64,000 bases of DNA from Streptacidiphilus anmyonensis (GTDB lineage: Bacteria > Actinomycetota > Actinomycetes > Streptomycetales > Streptomycetaceae). The position numbers were made by a program, and so were the translations under genes. Position 1 is the stretch's first letter. The number at the start of each line of letters is the position of its first letter. The stretch lies in the NCBI RefSeq assembly GCF_000787855.1, contig NZ_BBPQ01000002.1:105156-169155 (forward strand), in the 5' to 3' direction. Below the pieces are notes generated by a model. It searched no databases. It was not told where the DNA came from and saw nothing but the letters and a program-made list of their open reading frames with translations. Shown here piece by piece: positions 53,176 to 64,000 of this stretch.

Positions 53176-54294
53176 CTAGAGCAGCGGCGTGACGAACCGT
53201 CGCAGGATGTCCTCGTACCCCTGCGGGTCGGCGTTCCACAGGGCCTCGTGCTCCGTGCCGGGGAACTCGCGGAAGAGGACGAGGTCGTCCCGGCGGCGGG
53301 CCAGGCGGCGGACGGGTTCGATCGGGGCGATGGTGTCGTCCGGGCTGTGCAGGACCAGGGCCGGGGCGTGGAGGCCGTCGCCGGAGGCGAGGTGGTCGAA
53401 GCCGGCGGTGTCGACGTCCGTGCGGCCCTGCGCGGCCAGCGTGCCGAGCTCGGCGAGGGCCTGCGGGACGCCCAGCCGGGTGGCCCGCCGCCGCACCGAG
53501 GTGCGGAAGTCGAGGACCGGGGAGTCGAGCACGAGGCCGCGCACGTAGTCCCGCCACGCGGAGCGCTCCGCCGCGTACAGGATCATCGTCGCGCCAAGGC
53601 CCCACCCGTACAGCAGGACGCGGCTCGCGCCCGAGTCCACGGCCAGGCGGATCGCCGCCTCGACGTCGCGCCACTCGGTCTCGCCGAAGTGGCCGATGCC
53701 GTCCGGCGACGGCGGCGCGCCCGGGTCGTTGCGGTAGCTGACGCTCAGCACCGGCAGCTTGAACTCCTCGAAGAGCGGCAGCAGCGGCAGCACCTGGGCG
53801 CGGTCCGCGCCCATGCCGTGGACGGCGATCACCCACGGGTCGCGCAGGCCGGGGAGGTACCACGCGGGCATCGCGCCCAGCTCCGTGGCGACGGCCGTCT
53901 CGGAGAAGTCCAGCCCCAGCGCGGACCGCGGGTCGCCGCGCAGCACCCACGGCGTCAGCACCACCTTCTCGCCGGGCTCCGGCAGCGCCCCGGTGCCCTG
54001 GCGGACCGCGCGGACGACGGTCTGCGCCGTCGTGGCGATCACGTCACCGACGACGACGTGGCCGTCGGCGCCCCACTCCAGCGCCCAGACGCCGGGGCGC
54101 TCGGTCTCCGGGGAGCGGGTCAGCTCCACCCGGCCGGGCTCCACCGCGTGCACCCGCAGGCCCCCGGCGGAGGCGGGCGCCGCGCCGCCCGCGCGGACCG
54201 AGATCTCCGAGACCACTCGTCCCGCCACGAGCGCCACCACACCCGCGCCGACGGCGGAGGCGGTGACCACGACGGCTGCCTTGCCCCAACGCAT
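53176..54294 (-). CDS. Alpha/beta-hydrolase-fold protein lacking the nucleophile serine
   Basis: 372 residues. ATG 54294 has GGGAGA 5 nt upstream. N-terminal signal-anchor helix AAVVVTASAVGAGVVALVAG. The fold is alpha/beta hydrolase: VIAVHGMGADRAQVLP, the nucleophile elbow region LLYGWGLGATMILYA, SPDD (Asp319/320) and GTEHEALW (His349). The elbow reads G-W-G-L-G, with Gly232 where G-x-S-x-G needs Ser. A single AGC to GGC change would explain it (53599-53601). Asp and His candidates remain. Either an inactive pseudo-hydrolase or a non-hydrolytic role. Divergent from the FAD oxidoreductase gene. Confidence 0.9.
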   Translation of the reverse strand: MRWGKAAVVVTASAVGAGVVALVAGRVVSEISVRAGGAAPASAGGLRVHAVEPGRVELTRSPETERPGVWALEWGADGHVVVGDVIATTAQTVVRAVRQGTGALPEPGEKVVLTPWVLRGDPRSALGLDFSETAVATELGAMPAWYLPGLRDPWVIAVHGMGADRAQVLPLLPLFEEFKLPVLSVSYRNDPGAPPSPDGIGHFGETEWRDVEAAIRLAVDSGASRVLLYGWGLGATMILYAAERSAWRDYVRGLVLDSPVLDFRTSVRRRATRLGVPQALAELGTLAAQGRTDVDTAGFDHLASGDGLHAPALVLHSPDDTIAPIEPVRRLARRRDDLVLFREFPGTEHEALWNADPQGYEDILRRFVTPLL

Positions 54295-54500
54295 GTGGCT
54301 CTCCCGATGGACGCTCGATCGGATGTTCTCTCCATCCCAGTACCCAGGGCCGCCGCCCGCCACCGGGAAAGGGCCTAACGGGGCGCGGGAACCCGCTCGC
54401 GTCCAGTCGACGGTTTGTCCGAAGAAGCCGCCCGGACCTTGACACTCTGTGCATTGCCGCAGCTCGCAGCCCCGGATAGCGTGCCCGAAAAGCTGAGCGG

Positions 54501-54575
54501 ACAGCGCAGGACAGCGCAGGACGGCTCAGCCGAAACAGCTCAGCCAAGACCCACAACAGCTCAGCCAAGACGCAG
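54501..54575. repeat. Tandem units upstream of the FAD oxidoreductase
   Basis: ACAGCGCAGG twice (54501-54520), then a 21-bp unit starting AACAGCTCAGCC twice (54534-54554 and 54555-54575). These precede the GTG start and may sit in the leader. Confidence 0.9.
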
Positions 54576-54592
54576 ACGGAAGCAGGTCTGAA

Positions 54593-55993
54593 GTGGCCAC
54601 GTCCACCACCGTCAACGGCGGTGTCTCCTTCTGGTACTCCGCCATCGGCCTTCCCGAGCCGCGCCCCGCGCTGGACGGGTCCACCGAGGTCGACGTCGCC
54701 GTCGTCGGCGGCGGCTACACGGGCCTGTGGACGGCCTACTACCTCAAGCAGGCCGATCCCGCACTGCGGGTGGCCGTGCTGGAGCAGCGCTTCTGCGGCT
54801 ACGGCGCCTCGGGGCGCAACGGCGGCTGGCTCTACAACGGCTTCGCCGGCCGGTCGGTGTTCGCCAAGCGCTACGGCAAGCCGCGCGCCGTCGCCATGCA
54901 GCAGGCGATGAACGCCGCCGTGGACGAGGTGCTGCGCGTCTGCGACGCGGAGGGCATCGAGGCGGACCAGACCAAGGGCGGCGTCCTGGAGGTCGCCCTC
55001 ACCCCCGCGCAGGTCGAGCGCCTCGACGCCTTCGTCGCCGGCGAGCACGCCTACGGTGAGACGGAGGTGCAGCGCCTGACCGCCGCCGAGGCCTCGAAGC
55101 GGATCGCCGTCTCCGGTGTCCTCGGGGCGAGTTGGACCCCGCACGGCGCCCGGATCCAGCCGGCCAAGCTGGTCCTCGGCCTCGCGCGGGCGGTCGAGCG
55201 CCTGGGCGTGAAGATCTACGAGCAGACCACGGTCACCGAGATCCACCCGGCCCGCGGCGCGGCCCCCGCCCGCGCGGTCACCGGGCGCGGCACGGTCTCG
55301 GCGAAGTTCGTGCTGCGCTGCACCGAGGGCTTCACCGCCAACCTCCAGGGCGAGAAGCGCTCCTGGCTGCCGATGAACTCCTCCATGATCGTCACCGCGC
55401 CGCTCCCCGCCTCGTTCTGGGACTCCGTCGGCTGGGACGGCCGCGAGACGCTCGGCGACTTCGCGCACGCGTACATGTACGCGCAGCGCACCGCGGACGA
55501 CCGGATCGCCCTGGGCGGGCGCGGCGTCCCCTACCGCTTCGGCTCGCGCACGGACAACGACGGCTCGACCCAGGCGAAGACGATCGAGCAGCTGACCGAG
55601 ATCCTGACCCGTTTCTTCCCCGCCGCCGAGGGCGTCGCCATCGATCAGGCCTGGTCGGGCGTGCTGGGCGTGCCGCGCGACTGGTGCTCGACCGTGGCCG
55701 CCGACCCCGCGACGGGTCTCGGCTGGGCCGGCGGCTACGTCGGCAGCGGCGTCACCACGACCAACCTCGCCGCGCGCACCCTGCGCGACCTGGTGCTGGG
55801 CGAGCACACCGAGCTGACGGCCCTGCCGTGGGTGGACCACAAGGTCCGCAAGTGGGAGCCGGAGCCGCTGCGCTGGATCGGCGTCCACGGGATGTACGCG
55901 GCCTACCACTTCGCCGACCGCCAGGAACGCGACGGCCGCGCGCGCACCTCCCCGGTGGCGAAGGTCGCCGACGTGATCTCGGGCAGGCACTGA
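54593..55993 (+). CDS. FAD-dependent amine oxidoreductase (PuuB/DAO-like)
   Basis: 466 residues from GTG 54593; only weak SD (AGG). DAO family: FAD Rossmann motif VAVVGGGYTGLWTAYYLKQ (GGG-x-T/A-G) at about residue 35-54, GASGRNGGWLYNG (RNGG, the FAD covalent-site-like stretch of DAO/PuuB), and the C-terminal GLGWAGGYVGSGVTTTNLAA second FAD/substrate loop. Family members oxidise amines, including gamma-glutamylputrescine, or sarcosine/D-amino acids. With the GS-like gene close by, gamma-glutamyl-amine oxidation is plausible. Confidence 0.88.
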   Translation: MATSTTVNGGVSFWYSAIGLPEPRPALDGSTEVDVAVVGGGYTGLWTAYYLKQADPALRVAVLEQRFCGYGASGRNGGWLYNGFAGRSVFAKRYGKPRAVAMQQAMNAAVDEVLRVCDAEGIEADQTKGGVLEVALTPAQVERLDAFVAGEHAYGETEVQRLTAAEASKRIAVSGVLGASWTPHGARIQPAKLVLGLARAVERLGVKIYEQTTVTEIHPARGAAPARAVTGRGTVSAKFVLRCTEGFTANLQGEKRSWLPMNSSMIVTAPLPASFWDSVGWDGRETLGDFAHAYMYAQRTADDRIALGGRGVPYRFGSRTDNDGSTQAKTIEQLTEILTRFFPAAEGVAIDQAWSGVLGVPRDWCSTVAADPATGLGWAGGYVGSGVTTTNLAARTLRDLVLGEHTELTALPWVDHKVRKWEPEPLRWIGVHGMYAAYHFADRQERDGRARTSPVAKVADVISGRH

Positions 55994-56028
55994 ACTCGGG
56001 CAGGCGCTGAACTCGGACGGGCGCTGAC
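55978..56028. repeat. Three 17-bp tandem units spanning a stop codon
   Basis: CTCGGGCAGGCACTGAA, CTCGGGCAGGCGCTGAA and CTCGGACGGGCGCTGAC. The TGA in unit 1 is the stop of the FAD oxidoreductase. Because 17 is not a multiple of 3, the three TGA copies fall in all three reading frames. Confidence 0.95.
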
Positions 56029-56060
56029 CGCAGGGGCGCGCCCCCGCGCCCCTTGTGGTT

Positions 56061-56152
56061 CCCCAAGGTGCAGAAATGTTCCCTTTGTCGGACGCTGGTG
56101 TGAGGACGGATCGGGGTCCGTCCAGGCCGCAGCAGCATTCGACACCTTGGGG
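56061..56152 (+). promoter_or_regulatory. 10-bp inverted repeat pairing with the SD region of the small gene
   Basis: CCCCAAGGTG (56061-56070) is the reverse complement of CACCTTGGGG (56143-56152), which contains the TTGGGG stretch just before the ATG at 56158. The 72-nt interval could form a long-range fold that hides the start region. Confidence 0.45.
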
Positions 56153-56157
56153 TGCCC

Positions 56158-56313
56158 ATGTCTGTCATCTTGTGCCTGCTTGTCGCCCCGCTGGGACTCT
56201 TCCTCATCCTCGGTCTCTCCTGGTTCGAGGATCACGTCCTCCGTCCGCCCGCGAGTCCCGCCGACCAGGCCCTGCAGAAGGCCGTCGAACTGCTCAACAA
56301 GCCGCGCTCCTGA
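56158..56313 (+). CDS. Small membrane protein (51 residues)
   Basis: Open frame of 52 codons: an N-terminal hydrophobic helix SVILCLLVAPLGLFLILGLS (residues 2-21), then WFEDHVLRPP and a short helical tail ending KAVELLNKPRS. It could be a single-pass membrane protein. ATG 56158 has TTGGGG nearby, possibly sequestered. It lies directly upstream of the cobalamin riboswitch. Function unknown; expression not proven. Confidence 0.65.
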   Translation: MSVILCLLVAPLGLFLILGLSWFEDHVLRPPASPADQALQKAVELLNKPRS

Positions 56314-56334
56314 CAGTGACCGGTGACACCGGCG

Positions 56335-56540
56335 GGGCCGGTTGACGCTGCCTCCGGCGACATGGTGGGATCCTTACGCCAATCGGAGGCAAGGAGAGGA
56401 AGCCGGTGCGAATCCGGCGCGGTCCCGCCACTGTCACCGGGGAGCACCTGCGAACGACGGCCACGGCAGCGCGACGCTGTTGGAAGGCCCGCCGGTGCGT
56501 CGATCCGGAAGCCAGGAGACTCTCGCCTTCGGATCGTCGA
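56335..56540 (+). ncRNA. Cobalamin (B12) riboswitch
   Basis: Conserved core: GGTGCGAATCCGG and CGCGGTCCCGCCACTGTCAC around 56403-56436 (GCCACTGT at 56427-56434), and the B12 box AGCCAGGAGACTCTCGCC around 56510-56527. It lies 35 nt before the cbiB GTG start, with GC-rich hairpins (for example GGATC-gtc-GATCC) between B12 box and start. Binding of adenosylcobalamin is expected to block translation or transcription of cbiB-cobQ-cobN-chelatase. Confidence 0.92.
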
Positions 56541-56575
56541 TCCAGGGCGCGGACCCTGAGTGAGGACACGCACCG

Positions 56576-57526
56576 GTGCGCAGTCGCGCGCGCAGCGCTT
56601 ACGCGTTCGCTTTCGGGGCAGTGGCGGGTTACGCCGCCGACGCCGTGTTCGGCGACCCCCGGCGTGGTCATCCCGTAGCAGGCTTCGGACGGTTCGCGGG
56701 GGCGCTGGAGAGGCGCCTCTACCGCGACCACCGCGGCGCCGGGACCGCCTTCACCCTGGCCGCCGTCGGCGGCGTCACCGCCGCCGCGCTCGCCGCGCAG
56801 CACGCGGCACGGCGCTCCCCCGCCGCGCAGGCGGCCCTGGCCGCCGCGGCGACGTGGACCGTGCTCGGCGGCGCGTCCCTCACGCGCGAGGCCCGCGTCA
56901 TCGCGGGCGCGCTGGAGCGCGGGGACGTCGAGGCGGCGCGCCAGCACCTGCCGCACCTGTGCGGGCGCGATCCGCGCCACCTCGACGAGCAGCAGCTCGC
57001 GCGCGCCGTGGTGGAGTCCGTCGCGGAGAACACCGCCGACGCGGTCGTCAACGCGCTCGCCTGGGGCGCCCTCGCCGGCGCTCCCGGCCTGCTCGCCTTC
57101 CGGGCCGTCAACACCCTGGACGCGATGGTCGGTCACCGCTCGCCGCGGCTGATCCGCTTCGGGTGGGCGTCCGCGCGCCTGGACGACGTCGCGGGATGGC
57201 CGGGCGCGCGGCTGACCGCGCTGCTGACCGTCGCCGCGAGCGCGGACCGGAGCCGGACCGTGCGGGTGTGGCGGCGTGACGCCGCGTCCCATCCGAGCCC
57301 GAACGCCGGGCACGCCGAGGCGGCGTTCGCGGGCGCGTTGGGCGTCCGCCTCGGGGGCACGCTCCAGTACGGGGAGAGGACGGAGCACCGGCCGGTGCTC
57401 GGGGCCGAGCTGCGACCGGTCGCGGTCGCGGACGTGGAGCGCGCGTGCCGGCTGTCGCGCCGGGTCGGCGCGCTGGCGCTGGCGGCCACCGTCGCTGTCG
57501 CGTTGCTGAAGGGGGCACGTACGTGA
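56576..57526 (+). CDS. cbiB: Adenosylcobinamide-phosphate synthase (CbiB)
   Basis: 316 residues. GTG 56576 has AGGA about 10 nt upstream. Membrane protein of the CbiB/CobD family: [29 protein letters not shown] near the N-terminus (D-P-x2-x-HP), [15 protein letters not shown] and [16 protein letters not shown] (catalytic conserved region), and [20 protein letters not shown]. It attaches the aminopropanol arm to adenosylcobyric acid. First gene of the riboswitch-controlled operon, in GTGA overlap with cobQ. Confidence 0.94.
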   Translation: MRSRARSAYAFAFGAVAGYAADAVFGDPRRGHPVAGFGRFAGALERRLYRDHRGAGTAFTLAAVGGVTAAALAAQHAARRSPAAQAALAAAATWTVLGGASLTREARVIAGALERGDVEAARQHLPHLCGRDPRHLDEQQLARAVVESVAENTADAVVNALAWGALAGAPGLLAFRAVNTLDAMVGHRSPRLIRFGWASARLDDVAGWPGARLTALLTVAASADRSRTVRVWRRDAASHPSPNAGHAEAAFAGALGVRLGGTLQYGERTEHRPVLGAELRPVAVADVERACRLSRRVGALALAATVAVALLKGART

Positions 57527-59022
57527 GCGGGGCGCTGCTGGTCGCCGGGACGACCTCGGACGCGGGCAAGAGCGTCGTCACGGCCGGCATCTGCCGCTGG
57601 CTGAGACGGCAGGGCGTCAAGGTCGCGCCGTTCAAGGCGCAGAACATGTCGCTGAACTCCTTCGTCACCCTCGACGGCGCCGAGATCGGCCGGGCGCAGG
57701 CGATGCAGGCGGCCGCGGCCGGGGTCGAGCCGGAGGCGGCGATGAACCCGGTGCTGCTCAAGCCCGGCGGCGACGGGCGCAGCCAGGTCGTCGTGCTGGG
57801 CAGGCCCGTCGCCGAGGTCGGCGCGCTCGACTACCGCGACCGCAAGCCCGCGCTGCTGCGGATCGCCCTCGACTGCCTCGCCGACCTGCGCAGCCGTCAC
57901 GACGTGGTGGTCTGCGAAGGAGCCGGCTCCCCCGCCGAGATCAACCTGCGGGCCGGCGACATCGCCAACATGGGCCTGGCCGTCGCCGCCGACCTGCCCG
58001 TCGTCGTGGTCGGCGACATCGACCGGGGCGGCGTCTTCGCCTCGATGTTCGGCACGCTCGCGCTGCTGTCCGCCGAGGACCAGGCGCACATCGCCGGCTG
58101 GCTGGTGAACAAGTTCCGCGGCGACGCGCGACTGCTCCAGCCCGGACTGGACATGCTGCGCCAGGTGACGCACCGTCCGGCGCTGGGCGTGCTGCCGATG
58201 CTGCCGGGCCTGTGGCTGGACGCCGAGGACTCCCTCGACCTGGCCGGGGTCATGGCGCGCGGGTCCTCCGGTCCGGCCGTCGGCTCCGAGGTGCTGCGGG
58301 TCTCCGTCGTGCGGCTGCCGCGCCTGTCGAACTTCACCGACGTCGACGCGCTCGCGCAGGAGCCGGGCGTGCTGGTGCGCTGGGCGACGCGGCCCGAGGA
58401 ACTGGCCGACGCCGACCTGGTCGTCCTGCCCGGCACCCGGGCCACCGTCGCCGACCTCGCCTGGCTGCGCGACCAGGGCCTGGACCGGGCCGTCGCCGAG
58501 CGGGCGGCGCGCGGCCTGCCCGTGCTGGGCGTCTGCGGCGGCTACCAGATGCTGGCACGGACGATCGACGACCGCTTCGAGTCCCGGCAGGGCGAGGTGG
58601 ACGGGCTCGGGCTGCTGCCGGTCCGCATCGCGTTCGCGCGGGAGAAGACGCTGGCCCGGCCGGTCGGCGAGGGCTACGGCGAGGTCGTGCACGGCTACGA
58701 GATCCACCACGGCGTCGCCACCGTCGAGGGCGGCGAACCCTGGCTGGACGGCTGCCGGGAGGGCGCCGTCTGGGGCACGACCTGGCACGGCGCGCTGGAG
58801 AACGACGGGTTCCGCCGCGCCTTCCTGCGCGAGATCGCCGCAGCCGCCGGACGGGACTTCGTGCCCGCGCCCACCACCTGCTTCGCCGCCGCCCGCGAGG
58901 AGCGGCTGGACCGGCTCGGCGACCTGATCGCCGAGCACGCCGACACCGACGCGCTGTGGCGGCTGATCGAGGGCGGCGCCCCGCAGGGCCTGCCCTTCGT
59001 CCCGCCGGGGGCGCCGGCGTGA
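57523..59022 (+). CDS. cobQ: Adenosylcobyric acid synthase (CobQ/CbiP)
   Basis: 499 residues. GTG 57523 is in GTGA overlap with cbiB. N-terminal ATP-dependent ligase domain with P-loop-like [40 protein letters not shown] and [19 protein letters not shown]. The C-terminal class I glutamine amidotransferase domain has [10 protein letters not shown] with catalytic Cys near residue 338 and the His-containing [12 protein letters not shown]. It amidates the side chains of cobyrinic acid. Followed by cobN after 64 bp with two 17-bp copies. Confidence 0.95.
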   Translation: MSGALLVAGTTSDAGKSVVTAGICRWLRRQGVKVAPFKAQNMSLNSFVTLDGAEIGRAQAMQAAAAGVEPEAAMNPVLLKPGGDGRSQVVVLGRPVAEVGALDYRDRKPALLRIALDCLADLRSRHDVVVCEGAGSPAEINLRAGDIANMGLAVAADLPVVVVGDIDRGGVFASMFGTLALLSAEDQAHIAGWLVNKFRGDARLLQPGLDMLRQVTHRPALGVLPMLPGLWLDAEDSLDLAGVMARGSSGPAVGSEVLRVSVVRLPRLSNFTDVDALAQEPGVLVRWATRPEELADADLVVLPGTRATVADLAWLRDQGLDRAVAERAARGLPVLGVCGGYQMLARTIDDRFESRQGEVDGLGLLPVRIAFAREKTLARPVGEGYGEVVHGYEIHHGVATVEGGEPWLDGCREGAVWGTTWHGALENDGFRRAFLREIAAAAGRDFVPAPTTCFAAAREERLDRLGDLIAEHADTDALWRLIEGGAPQGLPFVPPGAPA

Positions 59023-59056
59023 ACCACGGCTTTGCACCGACCACGACTTTGCACCG
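59023..59056. repeat. Two 17-bp tandem units directly after the cobQ stop
   Basis: ACCACGGCTTTGCACCG and ACCACGACTTTGCACCG (16 of 17 identical). They begin right after TGA 59020-59022. Confidence 0.93.
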
Positions 59057-59086
59057 ATGTTCAACGATGACGAGGGAGTTGACCGG

Positions 59087-62787
<3,701 letters not shown>

Positions 62788-62791
<4 letters not shown>

Positions 62792-64000
62792 GCACCGTCG
62801 AGCAGGACGCCCGTTACCCCTTCACCGCCGTCGTCGGCATGGACGACCTGCGGCTCGCGCTGCTGCTGAACGCCGTCTCGCCGCAGGTCGGCGGCGTGCT
62901 GGTGCGCGGCGAGAAGGGCACCGCCAAGTCGACCATGGTCCGCGCGCTGGCCGGGCTGCTGCCTGCCATCGGCGTCGTGGCCGGCTGCCGGTTCGCCTGC
63001 GACCCGGCCGCGCCGGACCCGCAGTGCCCGGACGGGCCGCATGTCGTCTCCTCGGTGAGCGAGCGGCCGACCTCGCTGGTCGAGCTGCCCGTCGGCGTCA
63101 GCGAGGACCGCATCGTCGGCTCGCTGGACCTGGAGCGCGCGCTCGCCGAGGGCGTCAAGGCCTACGAGCCCGGACTGCTGGCGGCGGCCCACCGCGGCGT
63201 GCTCTACATCGACGAGGTCAACCTGCTCCACGACCACCTCGTCGACCTGCTGCTCGACGCGGCCGCCATGGGCCGCTCCTACGTCGAGCGCGAGGGCGTC
63301 TCGGTGCGGCACGCCGCGCGGTTCCTGCTGGTCGGGACGATGAACCCCGAGGAGGGCGAGCTGCGGCCGCAGCTGCTGGACCGGTTCGGGCTCACCGTCG
63401 AGATCGCGGCGACGCGCGAGCCCGAGCAGCGGGCCGAGGTCGTGCGCCGCCGTCTCGCCTACGACGCCGACCCGGACGGCTTCGCCGCCCGCTGGCGGGA
63501 CGACGAGCGGGCTCTGGCCCAGCGCATCGTCACCGCCCGGGAGTCGCTGCCGCAGGTGGTGCTCGGTGATGCGGCGCTGCGTCAGATCACGGCCGTGTGC
63601 GCGGCGTTCGAGGTGGACGGCCTGCGCGCGGACATCGTGATGGCGCGCACCGCGGTCGCGCTCGCGGCCTGGGCCGGGCGGACGCAGGTGCTGGCGGAGG
63701 ACGTGCGCGTCGCCGCGCAGCTGGCGCTTCCGCACCGGCGGCGGCGCAACCCCTTCGACGCGCCGGGGTTGGACGAGGAGAAGCTGGACGAGACGCTCCA
63801 GCAGTTCGCCGGGCAGGACCCCGAGACCGACCCTGACGGCGCCCGGGACAGCGATCCGGACAGCGATCCGGACGGCGCTCCGGACGACGACGGCCCGGAC
63901 GACTCGGGCCCCGACAACGGCGGCGGGGGCGGCGGGGGCGGCGGCCAGGACGCGCCGAGCGGGCCGGAGGTGGAGTCGTCCGCCCCGGAGAGCCCGGCCG
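62788..64000 (+). CDS. Putative cobaltochelatase AAA+ (ChlI/ChlD-like) subunit, 3' end missing
   Basis: At least 404 residues, open at the right edge. GTG 62788 is in GTGA overlap with cobN. AAA+ domain: [16 protein letters not shown] (Walker A), [20 protein letters not shown] (Walker B), [20 protein letters not shown] (sensor/Arg finger) and the helical lid. It then enters a very acidic, Asp/Gly/Pro-rich linker, as seen in ChlD proteins before a VWA domain. The VWA part would be beyond the window. This fused I/D chelatase is typical of actinobacterial cobalt chelatases. Confidence 0.9.

Overview
The window is high-GC DNA with frequent GTG/TTG starts, dense 1-11 bp gene overlaps (GTGA, ATGA, TGATG) and protein families typical of Streptomycetaceae (Streptomyces or a close relative such as Kitasatospora or Streptacidiphilus). 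The block ccr-meaA-mcl-mch-acyl-CoA dehydrogenase-psd-pssA matches, from memory, the order of the ethylmalonyl-CoA region of Streptomyces coelicolor. No rRNA, tRNA, CRISPR array, insertion sequence or prophage was seen.

Layout. 1-5.4 kb: an FtsX/MacB-type ABC exporter (two permeases and an ATPase), cut by the left edge. 5.4-9.9 kb: enoyl-CoA hydratase, a small HTH protein, an ABC-F ribosomal ATPase, a secreted protein and a YnfA-like membrane protein, all on the minus strand. 9.9-20 kb: a minus-strand exopolysaccharide assembly operon (sugar transferase, ligase/polymerase, MurJ-like flippase, deacetylase, glycosyltransferase, chain-length protein, GNAT acyltransferase) with another glycosyltransferase just upstream. 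20-29 kb: an MFS exporter with a three-repeat C-terminal extension, SRPBCC protein, acetamidase, a NUDIX/pterin-dehydratase-like/VOC fusion, an HNH protein of the 13E12/DUF222 family, and a LysR regulator divergent from a glutamine-amidotransferase-like protein.

29-40.3 kb: a carbon-assimilation block: two-module 3-hydroxybutyryl-CoA dehydrogenase, TetR regulator, then ccr, meaA, mcl, mch and an acyl-CoA dehydrogenase (ethylmalonyl-CoA pathway), followed by phosphatidylserine decarboxylase and synthase. 40.4-45.5 kb: LRR protein, an ArsR-like regulator with a perfect 28-bp palindromic operator and an MFS exporter, MarR regulator, NAD(P)-binding protein, TrmO and a tautomerase. 45.5-56 kb: a large secreted BNR beta-propeller protein; a translationally coupled glutamine-synthetase-like/amidohydrolase pair (the two halves of FluG as separate genes); an unrecognised 473-residue protein; a 620-bp GC-rich gap; an alpha/beta-hydrolase that has lost its nucleophile serine; and a PuuB-like FAD oxidoreductase. 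56-64 kb: a small membrane protein, a cobalamin riboswitch and the operon cbiB-cobQ-cobN-chelatase ATPase, cut by the right edge. The B12 made by this last operon is the cofactor of MeaA in the ethylmalonyl-CoA block.

The most unusual genome-scale pattern is that about ten genes have their stop codon inside, or directly beside, a 10-17 bp tandem duplication (two or three copies). This recurs across unrelated genes on both strands and is treated as the main hunt result. Other notable points are palindromic operators that overlap predicted promoters (ArsR, LysR, ccr), probable leaderless transcripts, and several domain fusions or catalytic-residue losses.
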